NCBI RefSeq assembly: GCF_902830275.1
Contig: NZ_CADESW010000005.1
Coordinates: 186,001 to 250,000, forward strand
From: Burkholderia stagnalis
GTDB lineage: Bacteria > Pseudomonadota > Gammaproteobacteria > Burkholderiales > Burkholderiaceae
Length of the DNA: 64,000 nucleotides
Direction of reading: 5' to 3'
Shown: in pieces, positions 42,285 to 49,891 of the stretch
How the letters are laid out: each line of letters begins with the position of its first letter
Numbering within the stretch: the stretch's first letter is position 1
Made by a program: the position numbers and the translations under genes
The notes under the pieces: generated by a model
Told to the model about the DNA's origin: nothing
Databases searched by the model: none
The model's input: only the letters and a program-made list of their open reading frames with translations

Positions 42285-44081
42285 ATGAAGGCCAAGATCC
42301 CCGTATTGCTGTCCCTGCTGTGCTCGCTCGCGAGCCTTTCCGTCGACGCCGCGCCGATCCGCTGGCGCAGCACCGAAGTCCAGTACGCGGCGGAGGGCAA
42401 GGACGTGAAGGACGTGCTGCGCGACCTCTGCGCGAGCCAGAACATCGCGGCGAACGTCGCGCCCGGCGTGAGCGGCGCCGTCAGCGGCAAGATGAAGATG
42501 TCGCCGCAGCGCTTCCTCGACACGCTCGCCGCGTCGTTCGGCTTCGTCTGGTACTACGACGGCACCGTGCTGAACGTGACGCCCGCGAGCGACATGAAGA
42601 GCACGCTCGTCAAGCTCGATCACGCGAGCACGGGCGACCTGCGCGACCTGCTCGAGCAGATGAAGGTGGCCGATCCGCGCTATCCCGTCACCTACAACGA
42701 GAAGCAGCGCACCGCGCTCGTCGCGGGGCCGCCGCGCTACGTCGAGCTCGTGACGAGCGTCGCCGCGCGGCTCGACGAGAATTCCGCGCGCACGGGCGGC
42801 ACGGCGATCCGCGTGTTCTCGCTGAAGCACGCGTGGGCCGCCGATCGCGACGTGAACGTCGACGGCACGACGGTGTCGATGCCCGGCGTCGCGTCGCTGC
42901 TGAACCGGATGTATCACCCGGGCGACGGCAAGCGCACGTCGCAGACCACGGTCGGCAAGCCGATCAGCCGCGCCGCGCCGATGACGGACATCGGCGGCGG
43001 GCGCAGCGGCGTGCCGGCCTTGCCGCCGCTGCCGCCGTACATGCAGGGCGCGCAGCCGGGCGACGGCGCGGGCCTGCCGTCGGGCGGCCAGGGTGGCGAC
43101 CCGCGGCCGAGCGGCATGGTCGCCGCCGCGCTCGCGAATACCGGCGCGGCGCGCTTGCCCGATGCGACCGGCGGCGCGAGCGGCGTGCCGGTGGGCGCGG
43201 CCGACGCGTCCGACCTGCCGGTGATCCAGGCCGATCCGCGCACGAACTCGATCCTCGTGCGCGACGTGCCCGAACACATGGCCCAATACCCGGACCTCAT
43301 CGCGCTGCTCGACGTGAAGCCGCGCCTGATCGAGATCGAGGCGCGCATCATCCAGATCGACGAAGGCGCGCTCAAGCAGCTCGGCGTCGACTGGCGCGCG
43401 CACAACAGCCATTTCGACGTGCAGACGGGCACGGGGCGCACGTCGCAGAATGCGTATGCGAACGGCTCGCTGAACCCGACGTTCGGCTCGATCTCGCTGT
43501 CCGGCAACGACTCGGTGAGCGTGCCGGCGAGCCCGCTCGGCCTGTCGCTGACGGCCGTGCTCGGCGACGCGGGCCGCTATCTGCTCACGCGGATCAACGC
43601 GCTCGAATCGTCGAACCAGGCGCGCACCGACGCCAGCCCGAAGGTCACGACGCTCGACAACGTCGAGGCGGTGATGGACAACAAGAAGCAGTTCTTCGTG
43701 CGCGTCGCGGGCTACACGTCGGCCGACCTGTACAGCATCTCGACGGGCGTGTCGCTGCGCGTGCTGCCGATGGTCGTCGAGGAGGGCGGGCGCACGCAGA
43801 TCAAGCTCGACGTGCGGATCGTCGACGGCGAGTTGTCGAACCAGACGGTCGACAGCATTCCGGTGATCGTGTCGACCGAAATCAACACGCAGGCATTCAT
43901 CGAGCAGGGGCAGGCGCTGCTGATCGCGGGCTACAAGGTGGATGCGCGCTCGAACACGCAATCGGGCGTGCCGGTGCTGTCGAAGCTGCCGCTGCTCGGC
44001 GCGCTGTTCCGCTCGACGGACAAGCAGGACGGGCACAGCGAGCGGCTGTTTCTCGTGACGCCGCGTGTGATCGAGCCTTGA
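42285..44081 (+). CDS. sctC: Type III secretion outer-membrane secretin SctC (HrcC)
   Basis: A 598-residue secretin. A signal peptide ends near VDA|AP. N0 (IRWRSTEVQYAAEGKDVKDVLRDLC) and N1 (VKLDHASTGDLRDLLEQM) domains are followed by a Gly/Pro-rich spacer (residues 220-300), the N3 end SNSILVRDVPEHMAQYPDL, and the full pore domain (RLIEIEARIIQIDEGALKQLGVDW, then SPKVTTLDNVEAVM and LPLLGALFRS). It ends in LFLVTPRVIEP. It completes the needle base encoded at 7-21 kb but is 20 kb away, directly behind pilV. No perfect hrpII box precedes it; two TTCGC elements only 11 bases apart are present at 42177-42197. Confidence 0.95.
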   Translation: MKAKIPVLLSLLCSLASLSVDAAPIRWRSTEVQYAAEGKDVKDVLRDLCASQNIAANVAPGVSGAVSGKMKMSPQRFLDTLAASFGFVWYYDGTVLNVTPASDMKSTLVKLDHASTGDLRDLLEQMKVADPRYPVTYNEKQRTALVAGPPRYVELVTSVAARLDENSARTGGTAIRVFSLKHAWAADRDVNVDGTTVSMPGVASLLNRMYHPGDGKRTSQTTVGKPISRAAPMTDIGGGRSGVPALPPLPPYMQGAQPGDGAGLPSGGQGGDPRPSGMVAAALANTGAARLPDATGGASGVPVGAADASDLPVIQADPRTNSILVRDVPEHMAQYPDLIALLDVKPRLIEIEARIIQIDEGALKQLGVDWRAHNSHFDVQTGTGRTSQNAYANGSLNPTFGSISLSGNDSVSVPASPLGLSLTAVLGDAGRYLLTRINALESSNQARTDASPKVTTLDNVEAVMDNKKQFFVRVAGYTSADLYSISTGVSLRVLPMVVEEGGRTQIKLDVRIVDGELSNQTVDSIPVIVSTEINTQAFIEQGQALLIAGYKVDARSNTQSGVPVLSKLPLLGALFRSTDKQDGHSERLFLVTPRVIEP

Positions 44082-44105
44082 GTGCCGATGCGTTCGGCGC
44101 GGGGG

Positions 44106-44327
44106 CTACTTGCGGTTCTTCAGGAAGGCCCGGCCGGCCGTCGTGATCGAAATGCCCGAACGGCCGTTCATGGGCGAGTCAACCAGGCCCGCGCTGATGA
44201 GTTCCCGTGTGATGGACCAGCCGAGCGCGGGTGTCCCGCGTCCGTAGCGGACTTCCGCAAGGCGTTCCAGCGCCCAGATCGCGGATGAGGAAATGGTGGG
44301 GGCGTTTGACGTTTCGTGGTCGCTCAT
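44106..44327 (-). CDS. Small hypothetical protein, winged-helix-like
   Basis: A 73-residue protein not assigned to a family. The pattern ISSSAIWALERLAEVRYGRGTPALGWSITRELISAGLVD looks like a small helix-turn-helix followed by a beta wing (GISITTAGRAFLKNRK), similar to winged-helix phage or plasmid proteins. GGAG lies 8 bases before the ATG at 44327. It overlaps nothing and converges with sctC, leaving 24 bases between the stops. Confidence 0.6.
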   Translation of the reverse strand: MSDHETSNAPTISSSAIWALERLAEVRYGRGTPALGWSITRELISAGLVDSPMNGRSGISITTAGRAFLKNRK

Positions 44328-44400
44328 CGCGTCTCCGGAATCGAGAAAATAAGCCCTTGCCAGGGGCGCGGGGTGGTACGGGATCGAATGGCCAGGCCGG

Positions 44401-44664
44401 CTACTCGCCCTGCAGCAAGGGCAGGAGCGCGCGAAGCGCGGCGTCTTCATCGGGGCCGGTCGCCATCACTTGAGCGGACGTGCCGCCGCGCACCTGCAGC
44501 GATGCGATCGCCACGCCGTCCTTCGCATTGCCGTGGCGCCCGTTCGCAATCAGCAGGATGTCGCTGTCGAAGCGGCGTGCCATGCCGACGAGCGCATCCT
44601 GGGCGGCGTACGCGCCATGCCGGTTCCAGCCCGGGCCGATTTGAAGGTGCACGACGGTTGCCAC
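44401..44664 (-). CDS. HPr-like protein with altered active site
   Basis: An 87-residue protein with the HPr fold pattern: strand, then a His-containing helix start (RHGAYAAQDALVGMARRF), strand DILLIANG, the KDGVAIASLQV loop and helix, then AQVMATG and DEDAALRALLPLL. Compared with true HPr (LHARPA), the His is present, but Arg17 and Pro18 are replaced by Ala and Tyr. The regulatory Ser46 position is Ala. It is therefore an HPr paralogue that probably does not run a normal PTS. The start is GTG 44664. It lies 34 bases behind a thioredoxin-fold-like gene on the same strand. Confidence 0.65.
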   Translation of the reverse strand: MATVVHLQIGPGWNRHGAYAAQDALVGMARRFDSDILLIANGRHGNAKDGVAIASLQVRGGTSAQVMATGPDEDAALRALLPLLQGE

Positions 44665-44698
44665 GTTCTTTGCGAAGCCTCTGGATGGATCGTTGGGT

Positions 44699-45145
44699 TC
44701 AGTGCGACAGGTCGATCTGGCGGCCCGTCAGAAACGCCAGAAATGCGCTTTCCCACGCTGCGTCGCACACATCGATATCGATGCCGGCGAGCCTGTCCAG
44801 CGCGCTGCCCAGGCACACCGCGCGCAGCGATCGAGGCGGCACGCCTTGCCGGAAACATCGGCCGTCGGCGTCGAGCAGCAGGCACGGATGGCGCCGGAAC
44901 CGCGCGCTGGCCACCGAGATCGGATCCATGACATGCCGGGCCGAATCCCTCGGATAGACGAAGGCCAGATGAATCCCTGCCGCCGCGAGCCGTTCTCCCA
45001 CGTCATGGAAGCGGTGAACCATCTGGAATCCGCGCTCGCCGCCACGCCCGACGCCCACGACGACGAGCCCCCGGCTTCCCGCGACGTCCCGCAGCGCGAC
45101 GGGGCGCCGATCGGGCAACAGCAACGCTCCATCCAGCTCGAACAT
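44699..45145 (-). CDS. Thioredoxin-fold-like protein without cysteine pair
   Basis: A 148-residue protein. GLVVVGVGRG, then a helix with FHDVGERLAAAGIHLAFVYPRD, then HPCLLLDADGRCFRQG follow the strand-helix order of AhpC/TSA peroxiredoxins. The residues at the usual peroxidatic site (GxGRGGERG) contain no Cys; the only Cys are near the middle and C-terminal half. It may be a degenerate peroxiredoxin or a binding protein. GGAGG precedes ATG 45145. It heads a leftward pair with the HPr-like gene; the divergent promoter is at 45201-45243. Confidence 0.6.
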   Translation of the reverse strand: MFELDGALLLPDRRPVALRDVAGSRGLVVVGVGRGGERGFQMVHRFHDVGERLAAAGIHLAFVYPRDSARHVMDPISVASARFRRHPCLLLDADGRCFRQGVPPRSLRAVCLGSALDRLAGIDIDVCDAAWESAFLAFLTGRQIDLSH

Positions 45146-45200
45146 GTCGACATCCTCCGCGAAACCGACCGCAAGTCCGACGAAAGGCGGTAAGCCGTGG

Positions 45201-45243
45201 ATTATAATGTACGGATAAGTTTATGTGTATAGCATTATAATGT
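45201..45243. promoter_or_regulatory. AT-rich divergent promoter with duplicated ATTATAATGT
   Basis: Two direct copies of ATTATAATGT (45201-45210 and 45234-45243) start 33 bases apart in an AT-rich island. The TATAAT core is self-complementary, so each copy can be a -10 for either strand: the left copy towards 45145, the right copy towards 45360. A third ATTATAATG is at 46807-46815. Confidence 0.6.
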
Positions 45244-45359
45244 CGTGTGTGCCGTCAGGTGCCGGTCGATGCGTCGACGGCACGACGGCCGATGCCGGCG
45301 AGGCGGGTTGCTCGCCGGTTTTTACTGACCGATCCCAAACCGTTTCAATGGAAGCCGCC

Positions 45360-45704
45360 ATGCACGCTGCCCCTTCATGTCCCCAATGCTCGATGGAAAA
45401 CACGTATCCGGACGGCGCGTTGTTCGTGTGCGCGGACTGCGGTCACGAATGGTCGGCGAGCGCCGGCGCCGACGCGGGCGATGAATCCGCGGGGAGCGTC
45501 GTCAAGGATGCGAACGGCAACGTGCTGTCGGACGGGGATTCGGTGGTGCTGATCAAGGATCTGCGCGTCAAGGGCTCGTCGATCACGCTGAAGATGGGCA
45601 CCAAGGTGAAGAGCATCCGGATCGTCGGCGGCGATCACGAAATCGACTGCAAGACGGACGCCGGCAGCTTCATGCTCAAGGCCTGTTTCCTGAAGAAGGT
45701 CTGA
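45360..45704 (+). CDS. phnA: PhnA/YjdM-family zinc-ribbon protein
   Basis: A 114-residue protein closely matching E. coli YjdM (formerly PhnA). The zinc ribbon uses Cys7/Cys10 and Cys24/Cys27 (SCPQCSMENTYPD, then FVCADCGHEW), followed by VKDANGNVLSDGDSVVLIKDLRVKGSS and the C-terminal barrel. It is a conserved cytoplasmic protein of unclear role; the old phosphonoacetate-hydrolase label does not apply to this short family. ATG 45360 is chosen by alignment to the E. coli start; an in-frame ATG four codons earlier is also possible. Confidence 0.93.
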   Translation: MHAAPSCPQCSMENTYPDGALFVCADCGHEWSASAGADAGDESAGSVVKDANGNVLSDGDSVVLIKDLRVKGSSITLKMGTKVKSIRIVGGDHEIDCKTDAGSFMLKACFLKKV

Positions 45705-45727
45705 CCGTCTGGTCGGGTACCCCAAGC

Positions 45728-46564
45728 ATGGCCGAGGAACGAACCTCCTACGACGCGTTCGTCGAATTCCTGTCGACGCCGATGCGTGACGGGCGACCCT
45801 ATGTGCTGGAGACGCGGGACGCGGTGTCGCTGCACTTCGATCATTTCGCCACGCAGAGCTTCATGTCGCGCGGCGATCCGGAGAAGCTCGCGCTGGGCTA
45901 TACGCGCACGATGATGGGATTCCTGCTGCTGCAGCCGGCCCCCGCGCACATCTGCATGATCGGGCTGGGCGGGGGATCGCTGGCGAAGTATTGCTATCGT
46001 CACCTGCCCGGGGCCGCGATCGACGCGGTCGAAATCAGCCCCGAGGTGATCGCGCTGCGCGACGTGTTCAGGATTCCTGCGGACGACGCGCGGTTCAGGG
46101 TGGTGTGCGCCGATGGCGCGGACTACGTGACGAACGAGGACGTCCGCACGGATGTGATCCTGCTGGACGCGTTCGTCACGGACGGGATCGCGAGCCGTTG
46201 CGCGGACCTCGCGTTCTTCGACGCCTGTCGCGAGCGCTTGAGCGAGACGGGTGTGCTCGTGATCAACTTCACCGACGACGATCCGGCGCTGCCGCTGCAT
46301 CTCGAGCGGCTGGGCTCCGTGTTCGGTGCGTGCCACGCGCTCGTCCGGTGCAGTGACGACAGCAACTTCGTCGCGTTCGCGTGGAAGGGCGGCCACCGCT
46401 TGCCATCCACGCGAGTCCTGCTCGAGCGCGCGCGGTCGTTGGCCGTGGCAGGCGAACTCGAGCTGTCAGCGACGGCCCGGCGCCTGAAGGCAGGCGAGCG
46501 CCTCGATCCGGATCGGCTGGTCTGGCATGAGAAAGGGAGTGCGCACTGGGCGATCGGCGTGTAA
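45728..46564 (+). CDS. Spermidine synthase-like methyltransferase-fold protein
   Basis: A 278-residue protein with the Rossmann fold of the SpeE family. The nucleotide-binding loop is ICMIGLGGGSLAKY, the acidic end of beta 2 AVEISPEVIALRDVF, then VVCADGADYV and VILLDAFVTDG. The catalytic Asp positions of true spermidine synthases are only partly kept, and the N-terminal beta domain is short, so it is better called SpeE-like. It starts 23 bases behind the phnA-like stop on the same strand. The substrate is unknown. Confidence 0.8.
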   Translation: MAEERTSYDAFVEFLSTPMRDGRPYVLETRDAVSLHFDHFATQSFMSRGDPEKLALGYTRTMMGFLLLQPAPAHICMIGLGGGSLAKYCYRHLPGAAIDAVEISPEVIALRDVFRIPADDARFRVVCADGADYVTNEDVRTDVILLDAFVTDGIASRCADLAFFDACRERLSETGVLVINFTDDDPALPLHLERLGSVFGACHALVRCSDDSNFVAFAWKGGHRLPSTRVLLERARSLAVAGELELSATARRLKAGERLDPDRLVWHEKGSAHWAIGV

Positions 46565-46576
46565 TCGGCCCGGGTG

Positions 46577-46774
46577 TTACTCGGCGCTTCGTCTGACCCG
46601 CTTGCCGAGCGGGCTCTGGGTCTTGTAGGTCACGCCGTGACGCTCGAGATACTCGCGGATCAATTGCCGGACGACTTGTGACGGCGTCAGATCCTGCTCG
46701 GAGCAGAGCATTTCGAATGCTTCCTTCTTGGCGGGATCGATCAGGACGGTCAGGCGTGCGGTTTTCGTTTCCAT
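46577..46774 (-). CDS. Small ribbon-helix-helix DNA-binding protein
   Basis: A 65-residue protein. KTARLTVLIDPAKKEAFEMLCSEQDLTPSQVVRQLIREYLERHG is a ribbon-helix-helix unit with a basic C-terminal tail, like CopG/ParD-type regulators. No toxin gene is beside it (the neighbours are a SpeE-like gene and DUF1275), so it is likely a stand-alone repressor. It may act on the TATAAT promoter 33 bases upstream of its start. Confidence 0.8.
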   Translation of the reverse strand: METKTARLTVLIDPAKKEAFEMLCSEQDLTPSQVVRQLIREYLERHGVTYKTQSPLGKRVRRSAE

Positions 46775-46806
46775 TGCGAGCGCGGGTCGGCAAATATGTT
46801 AATCGA

Positions 46807-46815
46807 ATTATAATG
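46807..46815 (-). promoter_or_regulatory. TATAAT -10 element before the ribbon-helix-helix gene
   Basis: Read leftward, CATTATAAT lies 33 bases upstream of the ATG at 46774 in an AT-rich patch. The same nine bases occur twice at 45201-45243, so the two promoters may share a regulator. Confidence 0.5.
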
Positions 46816-46851
46816 CATTCGCCGTCGACGGCACGGCGGGAAGGGGCCGTA

Positions 46852-47634
46852 TCACTGCGTGCCGGGGCTGCGCGTGCGGTCGCGCCGATAGCGCCAGGAC
46901 AGCATATCGTCGACGACGGGCACGATCGCGAGCGTGACGAGTGCGCCGGCGAGCGGCACGGTCGACACGTAGCCCGCATGCTTGAAACCGACGGCGCCGA
47001 TCAGGCCGCCCACGAAGAACGACGCGAGCATCGTGCCATGGATCCGCAGCTTCGCGCGGTTGGCGATGACCGCATGGGCGTCGGCGGTGACCTTCGATCG
47101 ATTCCAGTAAAACAGCTTGCCCAGTTCGATGCCGAGGTCCGTCACGATGCCGGTCATGTGCGTGGTCCGGATCTCCGCGCCCGACAGCTTCGTGATCATC
47201 GCGTTCTGCAGCCCCATGATGAAGCACAGCAGGATCACGGTCACCGGCACGAAGAACGCTTCCCATAGCGCGAGGTGGCTGCCGAGCAGGCCGAACAGGA
47301 GCAGCAGCGCGGCCTCGACCAGCAGCGGCAGCACGTACTGGCTTTGCAGGCGCCGGCGGCGCCCCCAGTTGACGAGCACCGCCGAGCACGCCGCGCCGAC
47401 GAGAAACGATGCCAGCGAACCGACGCCGGCCAGCACGAGCCGGATGTCCCCGAGCGCGGTCTGGTCCGCGATCGCCGACACGATGCCGCTCATGTGGGAC
47501 GTGTATTGCTTGACCGCGAGGAAGCCGCCGGCATTGGTGGCGCCGGCGACGCAGGCAAGGGAAAAGCCGAGCTGGCGGTTCGCGCTCGCGCTGCGGTGTT
47601 TTCCCGTCAGGCTTCGAAAGTACTGCGCAGGCAT
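46852..47634 (-). CDS. DUF1275 (YoaK-type) membrane protein
   Basis: A 260-residue inner-membrane protein with six hydrophobic segments and the family stretches ACVAGATNAGGFLAVKQYTSHMSGIVS and FIMGLQNAMITKLSGAEIRTTHMTGIVTDLGIELG. The family resembles small transporters but has no known substrate. It is divergent from the hydrogenase-4-like operon, with 250 bases between that contain two perfect inverted repeats. Confidence 0.92.
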   Translation of the reverse strand: MPAQYFRSLTGKHRSASANRQLGFSLACVAGATNAGGFLAVKQYTSHMSGIVSAIADQTALGDIRLVLAGVGSLASFLVGAACSAVLVNWGRRRRLQSQYVLPLLVEAALLLLFGLLGSHLALWEAFFVPVTVILLCFIMGLQNAMITKLSGAEIRTTHMTGIVTDLGIELGKLFYWNRSKVTADAHAVIANRAKLRIHGTMLASFFVGGLIGAVGFKHAGYVSTVPLAGALVTLAIVPVVDDMLSWRYRRDRTRSPGTQ

Positions 47635-47751
47635 AGGAGCTTCACTCGATCGCGCGGACCACCGGCAAGGGCGTTGCGGTTGGGCGCTTCGCGCACCGCA
47701 TGCGGGCGACCGGTCCGCCGGGCCGCCCGCTATCCGCGAACATGTGGCTCA

Positions 47752-47772
47752 CATGATAATGCAATTATCATG
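47752..47772. promoter_or_regulatory. Palindromic operator candidate CATGATAAT-GCA-ATTATCATG
   Basis: A perfect 9+3+9 inverted repeat in the AT-rich part of the divergent region between DUF1275 and the hydrogenase-4-like operon. The size and symmetry fit a dimeric regulator site. No matching regulator gene is adjacent, apart from the ribbon-helix-helix protein 1 kb away. Confidence 0.6.
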
Positions 47773-47809
47773 ATCTGTTATCCGGATTGGCCTTTCGGTG
47801 TCATAATAC

Positions 47810-47848
47810 GCACGGAACGAGCCCGGGATACCCGGGCTCGTTCCGTGC
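47810..47848 (+). promoter_or_regulatory. Perfect 18-bp stem with 3-base loop before hyfB
   Basis: Arms 47810-47827 (GCACGGAACGAGCCCGGG) and 47831-47848 are exact inverse complements around ATA. It ends 36 bases before the hyfB start and follows a -10-like CATAAT at 47802-47807, so it would form at or near the 5' end of the mRNA. No T-run follows. It may stabilise the transcript, act as an attenuator, or be a protein-binding site. Confidence 0.7.
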
Positions 47849-47884
47849 TCCTCGTCCAATCCGAGCGTACTGGAGACATTCCGG

Positions 47885-49891
47885 ATGGCACCCGTGCCGG
47901 TCGTCCATTTCGTCCTGCTGGTCGCGGCCGCGTGGCTGGCGATCGGCACGCTCGGTCTCGGGGCCCTGCATCGCACGCGGCTCGTGGCGCACGGGCTGTT
48001 TCCGCTCGGCGCGCTGGGCGGGCTGCTGCTGAGTGCGGCGGGGCTCGCGGGCGTGTTCGCCGAACCGGGCGCCGCGGTGCTGCCGATCGGGCTGCCCGGG
48101 CTGCCGTTCCACCTGCGCGTCGACGGGCTGTCCGGCTATTTCCTGTTCGTGCTGGGCGTCGTCAGCGCGGGGATCGGCGCCTTTTCCGCCGGCTATTTCC
48201 GCAAGGGCGAAGGGGCCGCGCCAGGGCTCATCTGCTTCGAATACCACGTCTGCATCGCGAGCATCCTGCTCGTGCTGATTGCCGACGACGCGTACGTGTT
48301 CATGGTCGCCTGGGAAACGCTGACGTTGTCCGCGACGTTTCTCGTGATGACCAACCACCGGATCGCCGAGATCCGCCGCGCCGGCTACCTGTATTTCCTG
48401 ATCTCCCACGTCGGCGCGCTCGCGCTGCTCCTGTGCTTCGGCATGCTGCAGGCGCGCACCGGCGACTACACCTTCGCCAACATGCGCGCGCAGTCACCGG
48501 GCGCGTTCGGGGCATCGCTCGCGTTCCTGTTCGCGCTGGCCGGATTCGGCGCCAAGGCGGGTGTGTTCCCGCTGCACGTGTGGCTGCCGGACGCCCATCC
48601 GGCCGCGCCGTCCCCCGTGTCGGCGCTGCTCAGCGGCGTCGTGCTGAAAGTGGGCCTGTACGGCCTGCTGCGCGTCGTGTTCGACCTGCTGCACGTGCAG
48701 GTCGCATGGTGGGGCGTGCTGCTGCTCGTGCTCGGCATCGGCACCGCGCTCCTCGGCGTCGTGTTCAGCACGATCCAGGTCGACATGAAGCGCCTGCTCG
48801 CGTATTCGTCGATCGACAACATCGGCCTGATGATGGTCGCGCTCGGGCTCGCGGTGCTGTTTCGCGCGTACGGGATGACGGGATTGTCCGCGCTCGCGCT
48901 GACCGCGATGCTCTATCAGGTCAGCGCGCATGCGGCATTCAAGAGTTTGCTGTTCCTCGGCACGGGCGCCGTGCTGCATGCCACCGGGGAGCGCAATCTC
49001 GGCAGGCTCGGCGGCCTGATCCGCTTCATGCCGTGGACCGCGTGGGCCGTACTGGCGGGCGTCGCGGCCAGCGCCGGCTTGCCGCCGCTGAGCGGCTTCG
49101 TCGGGGAATGGCTGCTGCTGCAGAGCTTCCTGTTCACGCCCGGCTTGCCGGATTCGGTGCTCGCGATGACGGTGCCGATCGCGGCCGCGCTGGTCGCGAT
49201 GACGGCGGCGCTCGCCGGCTATACGATGGTCAAGTTCTTCGGCATCGTGTTCCTCGGACAGCCGAGAGAGGCGAGGCTGAGCCGCGCACGCGACGCGAAT
49301 GCGTGGGAACGGTTCGCGTTCTGCTGGTTCGCGGCGGCCGGCGTGCTGCTCGGGCTGATGCCCGCGCAGTTCGTCAAGGTGCTGGATCGCGTCACGCGCG
49401 CGCTGGTCGGGGCCGGCATCGGCGCGGACAACCATGGCTGGCTGCTGTTCGTGCCCGTCGCCCCCGCGCGGGCCAGTTACATGCCCGCCGTGTTCATGCT
49501 GTTTTTCATCGCCTGCTGCGGTCTCGCCTGGGTGCTGGTGCGACGCTTCTACCACGGACGGCTGCGGCGCGCCGCACCGTGGAACTGCGGTTTCCCGTTC
49601 GCGAACGCGCGCATGCAGGACACGGCGGAAGGGTTCGGGCAGCCGATCCGGGAAATCTTCGCACCGCTCCTGCGCATCGAGCGGCAACTGCCTTCGCCGT
49701 TCGATGCGCGGCCGGCCTACCGGGTCTCGGTCACCGATCGCACGTGGCCCGCGCTCTACGAACGCGTCGCCGCGCTGACGCAGCGCATCGCGGAATGGAC
49801 GGGCCGTCTGCAGACCGGCAGGATCGCCGTGTACCTGACCTACAGCTTCGCCGTGCTGATCCTGCTCCTGATACTGGTGAGACGATGGTGA
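47885..49891 (+). CDS. hyfB: Hydrogenase-4-type antiporter-like subunit HyfB
   Basis: A 668-residue membrane protein of the NuoL/HyfB/MrpA group with about 14-16 hydrophobic helices. The proton-channel core is recognisable: ICFEYHVCIASILLVLIADDAYVFMVAWETLTLSATFLV with the conserved Glu, GFGAKAGVFPLHVWLPDAHPAAPSPVSALLSG with the conserved Lys and Asp, and DMKRLLAYSSIDNIG with the second Lys (read in pieces). CTGGAG lies before ATG 47885. First of six genes encoding the complex; its stop overlaps hyfC. Confidence 0.93.
   Translation: MAPVPVVHFVLLVAAAWLAIGTLGLGALHRTRLVAHGLFPLGALGGLLLSAAGLAGVFAEPGAAVLPIGLPGLPFHLRVDGLSGYFLFVLGVVSAGIGAFSAGYFRKGEGAAPGLICFEYHVCIASILLVLIADDAYVFMVAWETLTLSATFLVMTNHRIAEIRRAGYLYFLISHVGALALLLCFGMLQARTGDYTFANMRAQSPGAFGASLAFLFALAGFGAKAGVFPLHVWLPDAHPAAPSPVSALLSGVVLKVGLYGLLRVVFDLLHVQVAWWGVLLLVLGIGTALLGVVFSTIQVDMKRLLAYSSIDNIGLMMVALGLAVLFRAYGMTGLSALALTAMLYQVSAHAAFKSLLFLGTGAVLHATGERNLGRLGGLIRFMPWTAWAVLAGVAASAGLPPLSGFVGEWLLLQSFLFTPGLPDSVLAMTVPIAAALVAMTAALAGYTMVKFFGIVFLGQPREARLSRARDANAWERFAFCWFAAAGVLLGLMPAQFVKVLDRVTRALVGAGIGADNHGWLLFVPVAPARASYMPAVFMLFFIACCGLAWVLVRRFYHGRLRRAAPWNCGFPFANARMQDTAEGFGQPIREIFAPLLRIERQLPSPFDARPAYRVSVTDRTWPALYERVAALTQRIAEWTGRLQTGRIAVYLTYSFAVLILLLILVRRW

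Noticed and set aside
40134..44036. 1300-codon frame opposite pilM, pilV and sctC
   Set aside because: Arg/Ala/His/Val-rich antisense shadow of well-supported genes, without domain pattern or ribosome site.
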